Positions 49,190 through 63,027 of a stretch of 64,000 nucleotides of DNA are shown here, in pieces. How positions within the stretch are numbered: position 1 is the stretch's first letter; each line of letters starts with the position of its first letter. Under the pieces are notes generated by a model, which worked only from the letters and a program-made list of their open reading frames with translations, made no database searches and was not told where the DNA came from. The stretch is from Moringa oleifera. Taxonomy: Eukaryota > Streptophyta > Magnoliopsida > Brassicales > Moringaceae. The stretch covers positions 1,364,001-1,428,000 of the forward strand of contig JAJFZO010000184.1 in assembly GCA_021397835.1 (NCBI GenBank). The letters are read 5' to 3'. Made by a program: the position numbers and the translations under genes.

Positions 49190-52100
49190 GACACTGTGCT
49201 CATGGCAGGCTTGCTGGGCAGACTATTGAGGGACGTAGTGAAAAGGGGTTGGATAATGTGGGGCACCCTTGGCTTGGCTAGTGCACTAAGTGCAACCGCG
49301 GGTTGGCCTTACTCCTAAGCTATGCCTATCAAAGGAAGCCGTGGCTTATCTTCTACGCCCGTGGACTAGGCAACATGATGCTTGTGGCACGCTCACTGGC
49401 CATAGGATCGAGGGACAGAGCGATGGAAGGCTGGCTCATAAGGGCGACCCTTGGCTAGGCTGGCATGCCCTGTACGGCCACACACTAGGCCCTATGCTGA
49501 TGCTGTGCTTATTGATGGCAACTATGGCTTACCTCTTATGCTAATGGTCCACACGACGAAGGGCTAGCTCGCAAGGGGATTCTGCATGCCTTCCATTGCT
49601 GCACGCTGGGCTTTTACCCATGTCGTGCTTGCTATGGGTAGTTATGACTTACCTTTCATGCCCATGGATGAAGCAAAAAAATGTTCATGGCACACTCATT
49701 GGGCACATGATCGATGAACGTGGAGGGGTTGGCTTGTTGGAGGAACTGTTAGCATTGCTAGCGTGGCCAGTACGGCTACACAGTAGGCCTTACACCTTTA
49801 GCGTGCTTGCTAGGGCCAAGCATGGCTTGCCTCTCATGCCCATGGTCTAGGCGACGTGATGCTTTATGGCACACTTGGTGGGCATATAGTCGAGAGACGT
49901 AACGACGAAAGGTTGGCTTGCGTAAGGCTGCCTTGAGCTACAGCACTTTGGGCTTTACGCCCATGCCAAGATTGCTAGGGTAGTTGTGGCTTACCTCATA
50001 CGCCTATGGACCAGGTAACACGATGGTTGTGGCACATTCTCTATGAACTCGATTGAGAGACATAGTAACAAGGGGCTAGCTCGCATGGGGCATCCTAAGC
50101 TTAGTTGGTGTGCCTTCTGTGGTCACACATCGATCTATGCACTTGTGTTAAGACTGTTGAGGTAGCGTAGATTGCCTCCCATGCCCGTGGACTAAGCAAT
50201 GTGATGTTCATGGCACACTCATTAGGCAAATGATTGAAGGACGTAGCGTCAAAGGGCTCGCTCTCTTGTGCTTGGCTAGCATTCCCTATGCGGTTGGATG
50301 CAATGTCGTTGCCCATGTAGTTCCTAGTGGGGGTAATGGTAGCTTGCCTTTAAAGCCCATGTTCTAGGCAATGCGGCTCTCGTGGCATGCTCGCTAGGCA
50401 CATGATCGACGGACATAGCAATAAGGGGCTGGCACGAGTGAAGTGCCCTTAGCTTCATTGGCACGCCCTACGTGGTCTTATGGTGGGCCTTGCGCCTATG
50501 CCATGCCTATTGGGAGTAGTAGTGGCTTACCTTCCATGCCAATGGACTAAGCGATGAGGTCGTTGCACGCTTGTTAGGCACCCAATCGAGGGACATAGTG
50601 ATAAGGGGTTGACTCTCGTGGGGCACCTTTAGTTTAATTAGTATGTCTTGTGCGATCTCACATTGGACCTTATGCTCATGCCTAGACTATTAGGGGCTTC
50701 CGTGGCTTGCATCCCATCCCAATGGACCAGGAAACGTAGCATTCATGGCATGCTTGTAAGACAGACAATAGAGGGACATAGTGATGAAGTGCTGGCTCGC
50801 GTAGGGAGCCATTTGCTTGGCTAGCACGCCTTGTACGACTGCATGCTAGGTCTTGTACCTATGCTGTATCTACTCAGGTAGTTGTGGCTTCCCTCTATTG
50901 CCCATGGACCAGGCAACGTGGCTCTCATGGCATGCTTGCTAGGTACATGATCGACGAACGTGGCGATAAGTGTTTGGCTCAAGTGCATGCCTTTGGCTTG
51001 GCTGGCACACCCTATGCGATCATATGGTGGGCATTCCTACTAGGAGCAACTGTAGCTTGCTCCCATGGCTATGGTCCAGGCAATGTGATGCTATTGGAAT
51101 GCTGGCGAGGCACATGATCGGGGGATATAGCGACGAGGGGTTGGCACATGTAGGGTGCCTCATGGCTAGGCTAGGGGGCCCTGTGTGGCTGCATGTTAGG
51201 CCTTATGTCCATGTCATTTCTATTGGGAAAAATTGTGGCTTGCCTCATCTGCCCATGTTCCACACAACGCGGCTCTCATGGCATGTACATTGGGCATACA
51301 ACCGTGGGATGTAGCGAAGAGGGGTTGGCTAACGTAGGGTGTCTTGCCTTGGCTGGCGTACCTAGTGCGATTGCAGGCTTTGCCTTGCCCTCACGGCACA
51401 CCTACTAAGGGCAGCCATGGCATACCATCTGTGCTTATGCTCTAGGTGATGCGATGCTTATAGTGTGCTCACAAGGCACAAGATCGAGGAACATAACAAT
51501 GTTGGACCTTGTGCCCATGCTTTGCTTATAAGTGGTAGCCATGCCTTACCTTATGTGCCCCTAGTCCATGCAATGAGGGGCTAGCTTGTGTGGGGCTTCT
51601 TTGGCTTGGCTAGTACACCTTATGCCCATGTTGCTACCAGTTGCCTTAGTTAACGCGTCCTATGTAGCCATACGCTGGGACTTGTGCTCATGCTATGCCT
51701 ATTAGAGATCGTCGTGGCTTGCCTCCTTTGCCCATGGTCCAAGTGATGCGACACTCATGGCTCGCTCATTTCCCACATGATTGAAGGACTTAGCGACAAG
51801 GGGTTGCCTCGCATAAAGCACCTTTGGCTTAGCTGGCGTGCCTTGTGTGACCGCACACTGGGCCTTGCACCCATGCGATACTTCTTGGAAGTAGTCAAGG
51901 CTTGCCACTCGTGCCCATGGACTAGGTGACGTGAAACTTGTGGCACACTTGCTAGGCACATAATTAAGGGACGTAACGATGAAAGGTTGGATAGTGTGGG
52001 GATCCCTTAGCTTGAATGGTAAGCCCTGTATGACTGTACGCTGGGTGTTGTTCCCATGTCGTGCCTACTAAGGGTAGTCATGGCTTGCCACTCGTGCCCA

Positions 52101-55100
52101 ATGTGTAGGCGAAAGGACACTCATGGCAAGCTTGCTTAGCACACGATCAAAGGACATAACAACAAAGGGTTGGGTCATGTGGGGCGTTCAATGCTTAGCT
52201 GGTGCGCCCTCTCTGCAACATGTTGTGCCTTGCCTCCATGCCACACTAGCTAGGAGAAACCATGGCTTGCCTCTAACGCCTATGGCCGACATGGAGATTG
52301 TGGTACGCTCGCTCAACACATGATCGAGCGATACAACATTGAGGGGTTGGCTCGTGTAAGGTGTAGTTGGCTTGGTTAGCGCACCTTATGTGGTGGTCTG
52401 CTAGGTCTTACGCGCATGCCATGCTTACTTAGGGCATTGGTGGATTGCCTTTTATGCCTATTAGGAACTAGCTCACATAGGTTGCCTTTAGCTTATCGCA
52501 CACTTGATAGGCACCCGATTGAAAGACTAGCTCACATAGATTGCCCTTAGCTTGGTTGACGTGCCTTGTACAGTTGCACGCAGTAGCGATGACACGCGTT
52601 CAGCCATGGTTTGCTTCTCGTTACCAAGCACCCTAAAATGTAATGCTCATAACACGCACAATGGGCATACATTCAATAGATGTAGTGATGAAAAACTACC
52701 TCATGTGGGACACCCTTGGCTTGGCTGGTGCACTAGTGCGACCACTAGGTAGGTCCTACCTATGGTCCAGGCCACATGATGCATGTGGCATACTTGCTTG
52801 GTACAAGATCAAGGTACATAGAGATGAGAGGCTGCCTTGCATGGGTGCCCTTGGCTTGGTAAGTGCATCCTATGCGACAACACGCTAGACCTTACGCTCA
52901 TGCCACTCTTACTTAGGGCAGCCATCGTTTGCCTCTCGTGCCTATGGTCCAAGTGATGCAACATTCATGCCACGCTTTCTAGGCACATGACCGAGGGACG
53001 TAGAAATATAAGGCCGGCTCGCATGGGTCGACCTTGGCTTGGTTGGTGTGACCTATGTGACCACATGTTGCACCTTACACCTATGCCATGCCTACTAAGG
53101 GTAGCCATGCCTTGCCTCCCGTGCCCATGGACCAAGTAATGCAGTGCACGAGGCATTGAAGTTGTGCACATGATTGAAAGATATAGCAATAAGGGGCTGG
53201 CTCATATGGGTGCAGTTGCCTTGACTAGCGCACCTTATGTGGTCGCCTACTAGGTCTTTTATGCATGCCGTGCTTGCTAGGGGTAGTGGTGGCTTGCCTT
53301 TTGTGCCTGTGGGGAACTAGCTCATGTAGGTTGCCTTTAGCTTCTGGCACACTCGATAGGCACCCCGATTGAAAGACTAGCTCACGTAGATTGCCTTTAG
53401 CTTGGTTGACGCGCCTTGTGCAGCTGCACGCAGTAGTGATGACATGCGTTCAGTCATGGCTTGCCTCTTCTTACCAGGGACCCTAAAATATGACCCTTGT
53501 GACATGCTTAATGGGCATACATTCAATAGATGTAGTGATGAAAAGCTGGCTCACGTGGGGCACCCTTGGCTTGGCTGGTGCACTAGTGCAACCACTAGGT
53601 AAGTCATACCCATGGTCCAGGCCACACAATGCATGTGGCACACTCATTCGGCACAAGATCAAGGTACGTAGAGACGAGAGGCTACCTTGCATGGGGCGTC
53701 GTTGGCTTGGTAAGTGCATCCTATGCGACAACACGCTGGACCTTACGCTCATGCCACTCTTACTTAGGGCAGCCATCGTTTGCCTCTCGTGCCTATGGTC
53801 CAAGTGATGCAACATTCATGCCACGCTTTCTAGGCACATGACCGAGGGACGTAGAAATATAAGGCCGGCTCGCATGGGTCGACCTTGGCTTGGTTGGTGT
53901 GACCTATGTGACCACATGTTGCACCTTACACCTATGCCATGCCTACTAAGGGTAGCCATGCCTTGCCTCCCGTGCCCATGGACCAAGTAATGCAGTGCAC
54001 GAGGCATTGAAGTTGTGCACATGATTGAAAGATATAGCAATAAGGGGCTGGCTCATATGGGTGCAGTTGCCTTGGCTAGCGCACCTTATGTGGTCGCCTA
54101 CTAGGTCTTTTATGCATGCCGTGCTTGCTAGGGGTAGTGGTGGCTTGCCTTTTGTGCCTGTGGAGAACTAGCTCATGTAGGTTGCCTTTAGCTTCTGGCA
54201 CACTCGATAGGCACCCCGATTGAAAGACTAGCTCACGTAGATTGCCTTTAGCTTGGTTGACGCGCCTTGTGCAGCTGCACGCAGTAGTGATGACATGCGT
54301 TCAGTCATGGCTTGCCTCTTCTTACCAGGGACCCTAAAATATGACCCTTGTGACATGCTTAATGGGCATACATTCAATAGATGTAGTGATGAAAAGCTGG
54401 CTCACGTGGGGCACCCTTGGCTTGGCTGGTGCACTAGTGCAACCACTAGGTAAGTCATACCCATGGTCCAGGCCACACAATGCATGTGGCACACTCATTC
54501 GGCACAAGATCAAGGTACGTAGAGACGAGAGGCTACCTTGCATGGGGCGTCGTTGGCTTGGTAGGTGCATCCTATGCGACAACATGCTGGACCTTATGCT
54601 CATGCCATTCTTACTTAGGGCAGTCCTTGTTTGCCTCCCGTACCTATGGTCCAAGTGATGCAACACTCATGCCATGCTTTCTAGGCACACGACCGAGGGA
54701 CATAGAAATAAAAAGCCGGTTCGCATGGGTCGACCTTGGCTTGGTTGGTATGACTTATGTGACCATATGTTGCACCTTACACCTATGCCATGCCTACTAA
54801 AGGCAGCCTTGCCTTGCCTCCCGTGCCCATGGACCAAACAATGCAACGCACGGGGCACAGAAGTTGTGCACATGATTGAAAGACATAGCAACAAGGGCCT
54901 GGCTCGTATGGGCGCAGTTGGCTTGGCTAGCGCACCTTATGTGGTCGCCAATGAGGTCTTACGTGCATGTCATGCTTGCTAGGGGCTGTGGTGGCTTGCC
55001 TTTTATGCCTATGGGAAACTAGCTCATGTAGGCTGCCTTTAGCTTATGGCACACTCGATAGGCAACCGATTGAAAGACTAGCCCATGTAGATTGCGCTTA

Positions 55101-57864
55101 GTTTGGTTGACGGGCCTTGTGCAGCTGCACGCAGTAGTGATGACATGCGCTCAGTCATGGCTTGCCTCTCCTTACCAGGGACCCTAAAATGTGACCCTTA
55201 TGACATGCTCAATGGGCATACATTCAACAGACGTAGTGATTAAAAGCTAGCTCATGTGGGGCACCCTTGGCTTGGCTGGTGCACCAGTGCGACCACCAGG
55301 TAAGTCATACCCATGGTCCAGGCCACATGATGTATATGGCACACTTGTTCAGCACAAGATCAAGGTACGTAGAGATGAGAGACTGCCTTGCATGGGGCAC
55401 TGTTGGCTTGGTAGGTGCATCCTATGTGACAACACACTGAACCTTACGCTCATGCTATTCTTACTTAGGACAGCCGCTGTTTGTCTCCCGTACCTATGGT
55501 CCAAGTGATGCAACACTCATGCCAGGCTTTCTAGGCACACGACCGAGGGATATAAAAATATAAGGCCAGCTCGCATGGGTCGACCTTGGCTTGGTTGGTG
55601 TGACTTAGCACCTTACACCTATGCCATGCCTACTAAGGGCAGCCTTGCCTTGCCTCCTGTGCCCATGGACCAAGCAATGCAACGCATGAGGCATAGAAGT
55701 TGTGCACATGATTGAAAGACATAGCAATAAAGGCATGGCTCGTGTGAGGCACCCTTGGCATGGTTAGCGTACTCTGTGCTACCACACGCTATGCCTTGGT
55801 CCTATGTTGTGCTTGCTTGAGGCAGCTATGCCTACCTTTTCATGCCCATTGTCTAAGCAACATGGAGCTCGTGTCACGCTCGCTAGGCTAACTCGCTTGG
55901 GGGTTCATTAACTTGGCTAACGCACCTTGTGCAAGTGCACATTAGGCCCTGCACCTAAGACATGCCTACTGATGGCAGCCATGGCTTTCCTCTTGGGCCC
56001 ATGGACCAGGCAATGCGGCTCTTATGGCATACTCGGAGGGTACACGATCGAGAGGCATTGCGATGAGGGGTTGGTTTGCATGGGGCACCCTTAGCTTGGC
56101 TAACGCACCTTATGCTATGGCATGTTAGGCCTTATTCTCATGCTAGGCTTGTTGGGGGCAATCGTGCCTACCCTATCATTCCTATCATCCAAGTCACACT
56201 AAGCTCGTGGCATGCTTGCTAGTGTTACAATCAAGGGACATAGAGAAAAGGGGCGAGCTCACTTAGGGGGTCATTGACTTAGCTAATGCGCCTTATGTGG
56301 CTACATGATAGGCCTTGCGCCCACGCCATGCTTAGTGGTAGTTGCCATGACTATGCTCTTTTACCATGGACCAAGCGATGTGGCTCTCATGGCATGCTTA
56401 TTGGGTACATGATCGAAGGATGTAACGAAAAAGGGCTAACTCATGAAGGGCACCTTTGGATTTACTAGTGTGCCAAGTGCAGTTTCACACTAGGTCTTAC
56501 ACCCATGTCGTGCCTGCCTACTAGAGGCAATCGTGGCTTACCTTCCATGTCCATGGTCTAGCAATGCAATGCTCGTGACATGCTCATTGGACACAAGATG
56601 AAAGGACATATTGATGAGGAGTTGGCTCTCATGTGGCGCCCTCACCTTAGTAGGCGCACCTTGTGTGACTACACAGTAGGCCTTATGCCTATGCCATGCC
56701 TATTTAGGGCAAGCATGGCTTGCCTTCCATGCCCTTGTATCAAGCGAAGTGATGCCTATGCGCTTCCTAGGCATGTGATCAAGTGACGTATCGATGAAGG
56801 GCTAGCTCACTTGAGGCATTGGCTGGCTTGCCTCATTCAGCCCCACATTGGGCCTTACACCCATGTCATGCCTATGGGGGCAATAGTGGTTTACCTCTTG
56901 TGCCCATGGACCAGACTACCAAGCGCTCGTCGCACATTTACAAGGCACACAATTGAGGGATGTTAAGACTAGGGGATAGCTTATGTGGAGCTTCCTTGGT
57001 CTTGGCTTTGCTAGCACGCCCTATACGTTAACATGCTAGCCATTGCACGCATGCTTGATTTGTTAAGGACATCCATGCCTTGCCTTTTAGGCCCATGGAC
57101 TAAGTGATGCGACGCTCGTGGCACTCGCTAGGCACACGATCGAGAGACATAGCGATGAGAGGCTGGCTCACGTGGGGCGCCCTTGGCTTGCCTTTGGTGC
57201 CCATGGATCAGGGGAAATAATGCTCGTGGCATGCTCTTTGGGCACACAATTAAGGGACATAGCGACGAGGGCATGGCTAGCAAAAGGCAACCATGGCTTG
57301 GCAAGCATTCCATGTGCAGTCGCACGCTAGGCCTTGTGCCTATGTCATGCCTACTTGGGACTATCGTGGCTTACCTCTCGGCCCATCAACTAGATGGCTT
57401 AGTACTCGTGGTGTGCTCACTACGTACATGATCAATGGACGTAACGATGAGGGGCTCACTCACATGGGGCAAATTAAGCTGGTTGGCATGCTCTACATGG
57501 CAGTTCATTAGGCCTTATGCCTATATCATGCGTGTTGGGGGCAGCCTTGGCATGCTTCTTGTGACCATGGACCAGGTGATGCTATGCTCATGGCACGCTT
57601 TCTAAGCACATAATCAAGGAACGTAGCAATAAAAGGTGGGCTCGAGTAGGGCGCCCTTGTTATGGTCAGCGTGCCTTGTGCGATCGCATGTGGGGCATTG
57701 CGCACATGCCTTGCTCGCTCAGGGCAACCATGGCGTGCCTCCCATGAGCATGGATCAGGTGATGCGGTGCTCATGACACACTTGTTGGCACAAGATCGAG
57801 AGACATAGCGACGAAAAGCTAGCTCGCATGAGGCACCATTGGCGTAGTTAGGGCCCCCAGTATG
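49190..57864. repeat. GC-rich IGS-like satellite, large array (about 8.7 kb)
   Basis: Some 50 head-to-tail units of about 150-185 bp carry the same landmarks and orientation as the array at 3936-6480: gcttgcct, gcccatgg, tcatggca, aggcacatgatcgaggga, gcttggctggc, ggccttgcgcccatgcc. It begins abruptly after AT-rich DNA near 49190 and is interrupted at 57864 by a CACTA element, beyond which it continues to 63027. There is no rRNA coding sequence in or next to it. Open reading frames in all six frames are by-products of the repeat and its GC content. The relation to rDNA spacer is inferred from the left array. Confidence 0.88.
52440..55745. repeat. 850-bp higher-order repeat within the satellite, about 3.9 units
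   Basis: The landmark gcacgcagtag recurs at spacings of 850, 851 and 850 bp (segments starting at 52571, 53421, 54272 and 55122). About five basic monomers form one higher-order unit. Two segments, about 52872-53706 and 53723-54557, are almost identical, while the outer units are more diverged. The last unit carries a small deletion near 55605. Confidence 0.88.
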
Positions 57865-60800
57865 CAGTACAACAAAATAGCCTTTTATTCACAGCTTTAA
57901 ATGACTTTTGTTCATAGTTCTAAAATTATGGACTATAAGATTGTAAACAAAAGTCAATTAAAATAGTTCACATTTTTTAAACTGTGAATAAAAGTAGTAA
58001 TAGTTCACAGTTCATTAAAACTTTTATTCACAGTTCATTAAAACTTTTATTCACAGTTCTTAAACTGTGAATAAAAGTGAAAATAGTCGACAGTTCATTA
58101 AAAAATTAGTTCACAGTTATTTTTGATTTTATTCATAGTTATATAATTGTGAACTATCGTTTAATTAAAAAATTATTTTTAATTAAAAAATTTTAAATTA
58201 TTTTATGAATCTTTATCTACAGTTTTGTTAGAATTATGGACAAATTATAATTAATTTTTATTTATTTATTTTAGAAAATCAAAAATATATAAAGTATCAA
58301 AATTTGAATTGATAAATATTCAAAATTTTGAATTATTATTTAATTTTTTATTTTTAACGTTTAAAATTTGAATTTGAATTATTATTTAATTTTTTAATAA
58401 TCTTAATTTGTAATTATAATTTAGATTTTTAATTATTATTTGATTACCATTTTTTTTCCAAAATCAATATTTTTTGCCAATGAATTCACATTTTTCTCTT
58501 TACCCAAAATAAACTTTTGAAAGTATCCAAAAAATGTTGCATACATTAAAGAAAATAAACCATCACAAATTTTTTCATACTATACTTTTTATTAATACAT
58601 CCAATACACTAATTCTTCTTCATAAATGTCCAAAAAATGTTATATCCAATAAAAAAATAAACCATCACAAATTTTTTCATACTACACTTTTCATGACAAC
58701 ATTGTTTAGTGCAATTTAACATACCTCAATACGATCTAACACCACGATCACTTCATCCATTCACAACATATATTAATCCAATATAGCACACATTCATGTT
58801 CACTTTTTTCATCATAATATACTTTAACATAACACATATTTATTACCATTTTTAAACTATAATGAATCATAGTTCTCATCCATAGAAACATCTAGCTCTA
58901 TATGAAACACATGGAGCAAAATTAATTTACAAATTAATCCTATTTTTACTATACAAGTTGAAAGGCAAATACTTACAATTCCAAACAACTATATAATGTA
59001 TTGCAAAATTTGAAATATAAGTCCTACACTTTTAACTGAAACATAAAATAATGCTTCATATGTATTGCCCAAAGGTTTGTCTAACATCATCAAGCTCAGA
59101 CTGACTATAGGTATTATATCCGTTAGCTGTGCATACAAAAAATATACAAGTTAATACAACTGTAATTACAATATTATACATAACATTTTGCACAAACAAT
59201 TACTTAAAAACTTACTATTTTTGAATATGGTGCATTATTGTTAATATCTATTAATCATATCCCTCATGCATTTCATCACATAGTATCCACACTCATGGTT
59301 AGAAGATTGACGTATATACTATATTAGCATAATTTAGATGTTATATTTTTGACTAAATAATAAAATTTAATATCATATATAGTCCGTAACATACATACCT
59401 TAGCAATGATATTTTGGCAATTTCGTCGGCTAATGGATGGCATGTCTATTGCGAAGAACATTCTAAAAGAGCCAGGGAAATAAAAAAGAAGATTATTAAT
59501 TTTGAAACTGCAATTACATATACTAATGTAAGTATAAAATAATTAACTCACATAGATAAGAGCATGTCTAACTCAACGCGAGAACCATGCCCTAAAGGAT
59601 CAAAAACAATGTACGTGAACGCCCATGGCTCAACAATCACCAACATCCAATGATGCCTAAATTATTCAGCAAATTAGATTATTAGTTATTTAACTAGTGC
59701 AATTAAAAAAAATTAAGTTCATGCTTATATGATGTTACACGAGGAGATGACTACTTCTTTGTCACGTGGTTGCTATAATCTACTTGTAATGTGAATCATA
59801 TAATAGAGATATCATCCAAACATCCATATCTATTGGTTTTCTTTGACTCACTAACCAAATTTGATTATTATATGATTATGCTTTATAGTTGTGCATATCA
59901 TTTTTAGGAGTTTCAGAGAAAACTCATCTTAGTTTTTAAGTAGATTTAGACACATTTTTCATCCCTTCAAAAATGTCCACTTGCTTTGCTTGTATATTTT
60001 AAGAACACCTTAAGAACAAACAAATAAAAGATTATTTTATGACATGTATTTTACCCATTAACCTACATAAGCATGTTTTCTTCCTTCGTAAAAATAGGTT
60101 TCATATAGAGTAATATGTTTCAATGTCATTCAGTAAACATAGCATACAAATATGGTCTTCAAAGTGAAGAAACTAAAAGCAATAAATAGAATAACCATAA
60201 TTTTTATTTATCTTAACAAATCCATCAAGGTTTTAATCAGTAATTTTCTACCTAAATAAACTCAAAAAATTCATATTTGTGTTTCCATGAAACTAACATT
60301 TATCAAGCAAAATCCAGTTTACATAGAGTTTAATGAACATTAATCTTTACCTTATTAGTTAGGCTTCCAAAATCAACCATCGCAGTGTCCATTGTAAAAA
60401 AATAACGAAATTATAAATTCGAAAGAAAAGATTAACCTTACTAAAACTAAAAGGAGATTTTGATCAGTTAGTTTGGGAACCCAGATGGAAGTAGAACCAC
60501 ATCTTCCTTCGTTGCAATCAGTCAAGGCCAAGATTTTTATCTGCTGAATCTGGAGCCTCGATGGAACTAGAACCATGTCCAGATCTGGAACCTTAATGGA
60601 AGTAAAACCTCGCACCCAATTTTAGAACCCTCAACATAGATTTGGAACCCACAGCATAAATCTAAAATCCCTAATTCGAATGTGAAACCTAATAAAAGTA
60701 AAACCATGCCCATATCTGAAATCTCGATGGAAGTAGAAACTTATGCCCAGATCTGGAATCCCCAGCATATATTTGGAATTCGTAGCCCAGATCTAAAATC

Positions 60801-62029
60801 TCAGACCAAGATTTGGAAACCCTACCACAGATCTAGAATCCTAACCAAGATCTAGAATCTTTAAGCTAAGTCTAAAAAATTGCACCTAGATTTGGAAACC
60901 CTAGTATAGATCTAAAATCCCAACCAAGGTCTAGAATCCCTAGCCCAGATTTAAACTCCACACCTAGATTTGGAACCCTTAGCACAGATCTCGAATCCCA
61001 ACCAAGATTTGGAATCTTAGCCCATATCAAAAACCCCACACCCAGATTTGGAACTCTCAACACAGATCCAAAATCCTAACCAAGATCTAAAATCTCTAGC
61101 CTAGATCTAAAACCCTACAGCTGGATTTGGAATCCCTAACACAGATTTGGAATCCCAACCAAGATCTGAAATCTCTAGCCCAGATCTAAAATCTCACACC
61201 TAGATTTGAAACCCCAATATCAAATCTCGAATCTTCAAGCTAGATCAAAAATCGCTCACCCAGATCTAGAACCCCCAACACAGATTTAGGACCCCAATAT
61301 AAATCTAGGACCTTAAAACACATTTGGAACCCTAGAACAAATCTGAAACCCTAATGAAAGTAAAACCATGCACAAATCTGGAACCTCGATGGAAGTAGAA
61401 CCACACCCAAATTTGAGCTTAAAAATAAAGAAATTAAAAGCAATAAATAATTTCTGTATTCTAACAAAGAAGGCAAGTACATAATTTCAGAAGAAAGGAT
61501 TAAACTTATTGGGACAAAGAGGAGATTCAATCTGCCAGATTTGGAACCCAAAAGCAAACAGAACCACGCTCTTAATTCCTTCTTTATAAATAGTTGAGGC
61601 CAAATGTTTAGTTTACGAGATCTAGAATCGTGAGAGGCTCTCTTCATAGTGCACTACCTATATAATGTTTAGTACCTAAGCAAGTGGAGAAAAAGAATCA
61701 ACGAAGTTTAACTTTCTGGAGAAAAAGAATGATGAGGTAGGACTTTTATTCACAATTATAGCCATAACTGCGAATAATGTGGTTTGTACTTTTATTCATA
61801 ATTTTATTGTAACTATGAATAAAATGCTTTTTTAAAACAATTTTATTCACAGTTACAGTAAAACTGTGAATAATTATTTTCTTTTGTTCATAGTTTTTTT
61901 ACAACTGTGAAGAAAGGTCTATTTTATTCACAGTTTTTGTTACAACTATGAACTAATCTTCTTTTATCCACAGTTATTATTAAAACTATGAACTATTCAG
62001 TGTAAACTAATATCATTTTTGTTGTAGTG
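57865..62029. mobile_element. Non-autonomous CACTA transposon, copy 2, 4.2 kb, ATG target duplication
   Basis: The left end is CAGTACAACAAAAT at 57865 (one change from CACTA) and the right end is TTTTTGTTGTAGTG at 62016-62029, complementary to CACTACAACAAAAA. ATG flanks both sides (57862-57864 and 62030-62032), a clean 3-bp target duplication. Subterminal motifs of the type ttattcacagtt in both orientations fill about 57880-58250 and 61740-62010. The interior matches 1-3935 closely and includes the AGATCT minisatellite (about 60540-61410). It lacks the segment at about 600-830 of copy 1 and has about 170 bp extra near 61570-61740. No transposase is seen. It sits inside the satellite array. 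Confidence 0.92.
60540..61410. repeat. AGATCT-rich minisatellite inside CACTA copy 2
   Basis: This is the counterpart of 2640-3520: diverged units of about 30 bp built around AGATCTGGAATCC and AGCCC. The minus-strand reading frame near 60872-61063 is only a reflection of this repeat. Confidence 0.75.
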
Positions 62030-63027
62030 ATGGTTGTATGCTAGCCTTATGCCCATGGTGTGCCTATTGGAGGTAGTAGTAGCTTGACTTTCGTGCCCAT
62101 GGACTAAGCGATATTGCCTCGTGGTATGTTCGTTAGGCAGACAATCGAAGGACATAGAAACAAGGGGTTGGCTGGCGTGAGACACCCTTAGCTTGGCTGG
62201 TGTGCCTTATGCAACCACACGTTAGACCTTACAGCCATGCCATGCTTATTAAGGGTAGTCAAGGCTTACCACTCGCGCCCATGGAGCAGGCGACACCATG
62301 CTCATGGCACACTCGCTAGGCATATGATCAGGGGACATAGTGATGAAGGGTTGGTTTGCATACGATGCCTTTAGCTTGGCTAGCGAGCCTTATGCGATCG
62401 CAAGTTGGGCATTGTGCCCATGCCATCCCTACTTAGGGGTAGTCATGGGTTACCTCCTGTGCCCATGGACCAATTGACGAGATGCTCGTGGCACACTCAA
62501 TGGCTCGCATATGTTACCCATTGTATGGCTGGTGCACCCTGTGCAGCTGCCCACTGAACCATGCTCCCATGTCATGATAGTTAGGGGGTAGCCACGGCTT
62601 GCTTCTTATGCCCATGGACTAAGCGATAAAGTGCTCATGGCACGCTTGTTGGGCAAATGAACAAGGAACATAACGATGAAGGCTGACTGACCAAGGGTGG
62701 CCTTGGCTAGATTGGTGCACTTTGTGTGGTTACACACTAGGGGCAACCATGGCTTACCCTTGTGGCCATGGTCCGAGGACATAGTGCTCGTGGCATGCTC
62801 TCTAGGCATATGACCGAACGACGTAATGATGAGGGGCTAGCTCGTGTGGGGCTCCCTTGGCTTGGCTAACATGCCTAGTGTCGTTGCACACTAGGCCTAG
62901 CGCCCATATCTTGCTTGCTGATGGTAGCCGTGGCTTGCATCCCATGCCCATGGTCTTGGTGATGTCATGCTCATGGCATGCTCGTTGGGCAAAGATCGAG
63001 GGACGTAGTGATAAGGGACTAACTTGT
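62030..63027. repeat. IGS-like satellite, continuation right of the CACTA element
   Basis: About six units continue in the same orientation after the CACTA end. This stretch is collinear with 3936-about 4968, unit by unit, including shared odd details such as ggagcaggcgacacc. It breaks off at about 63027, inside a unit, where repeat B begins. Confidence 0.88.

Noticed and set aside
49290..57774. Many reading frames of 60-114 codons in both strands of the large satellite
   Set aside because: They repeat with the satellite period, occur in all frames, and reflect high GC and repeat structure, not genes.
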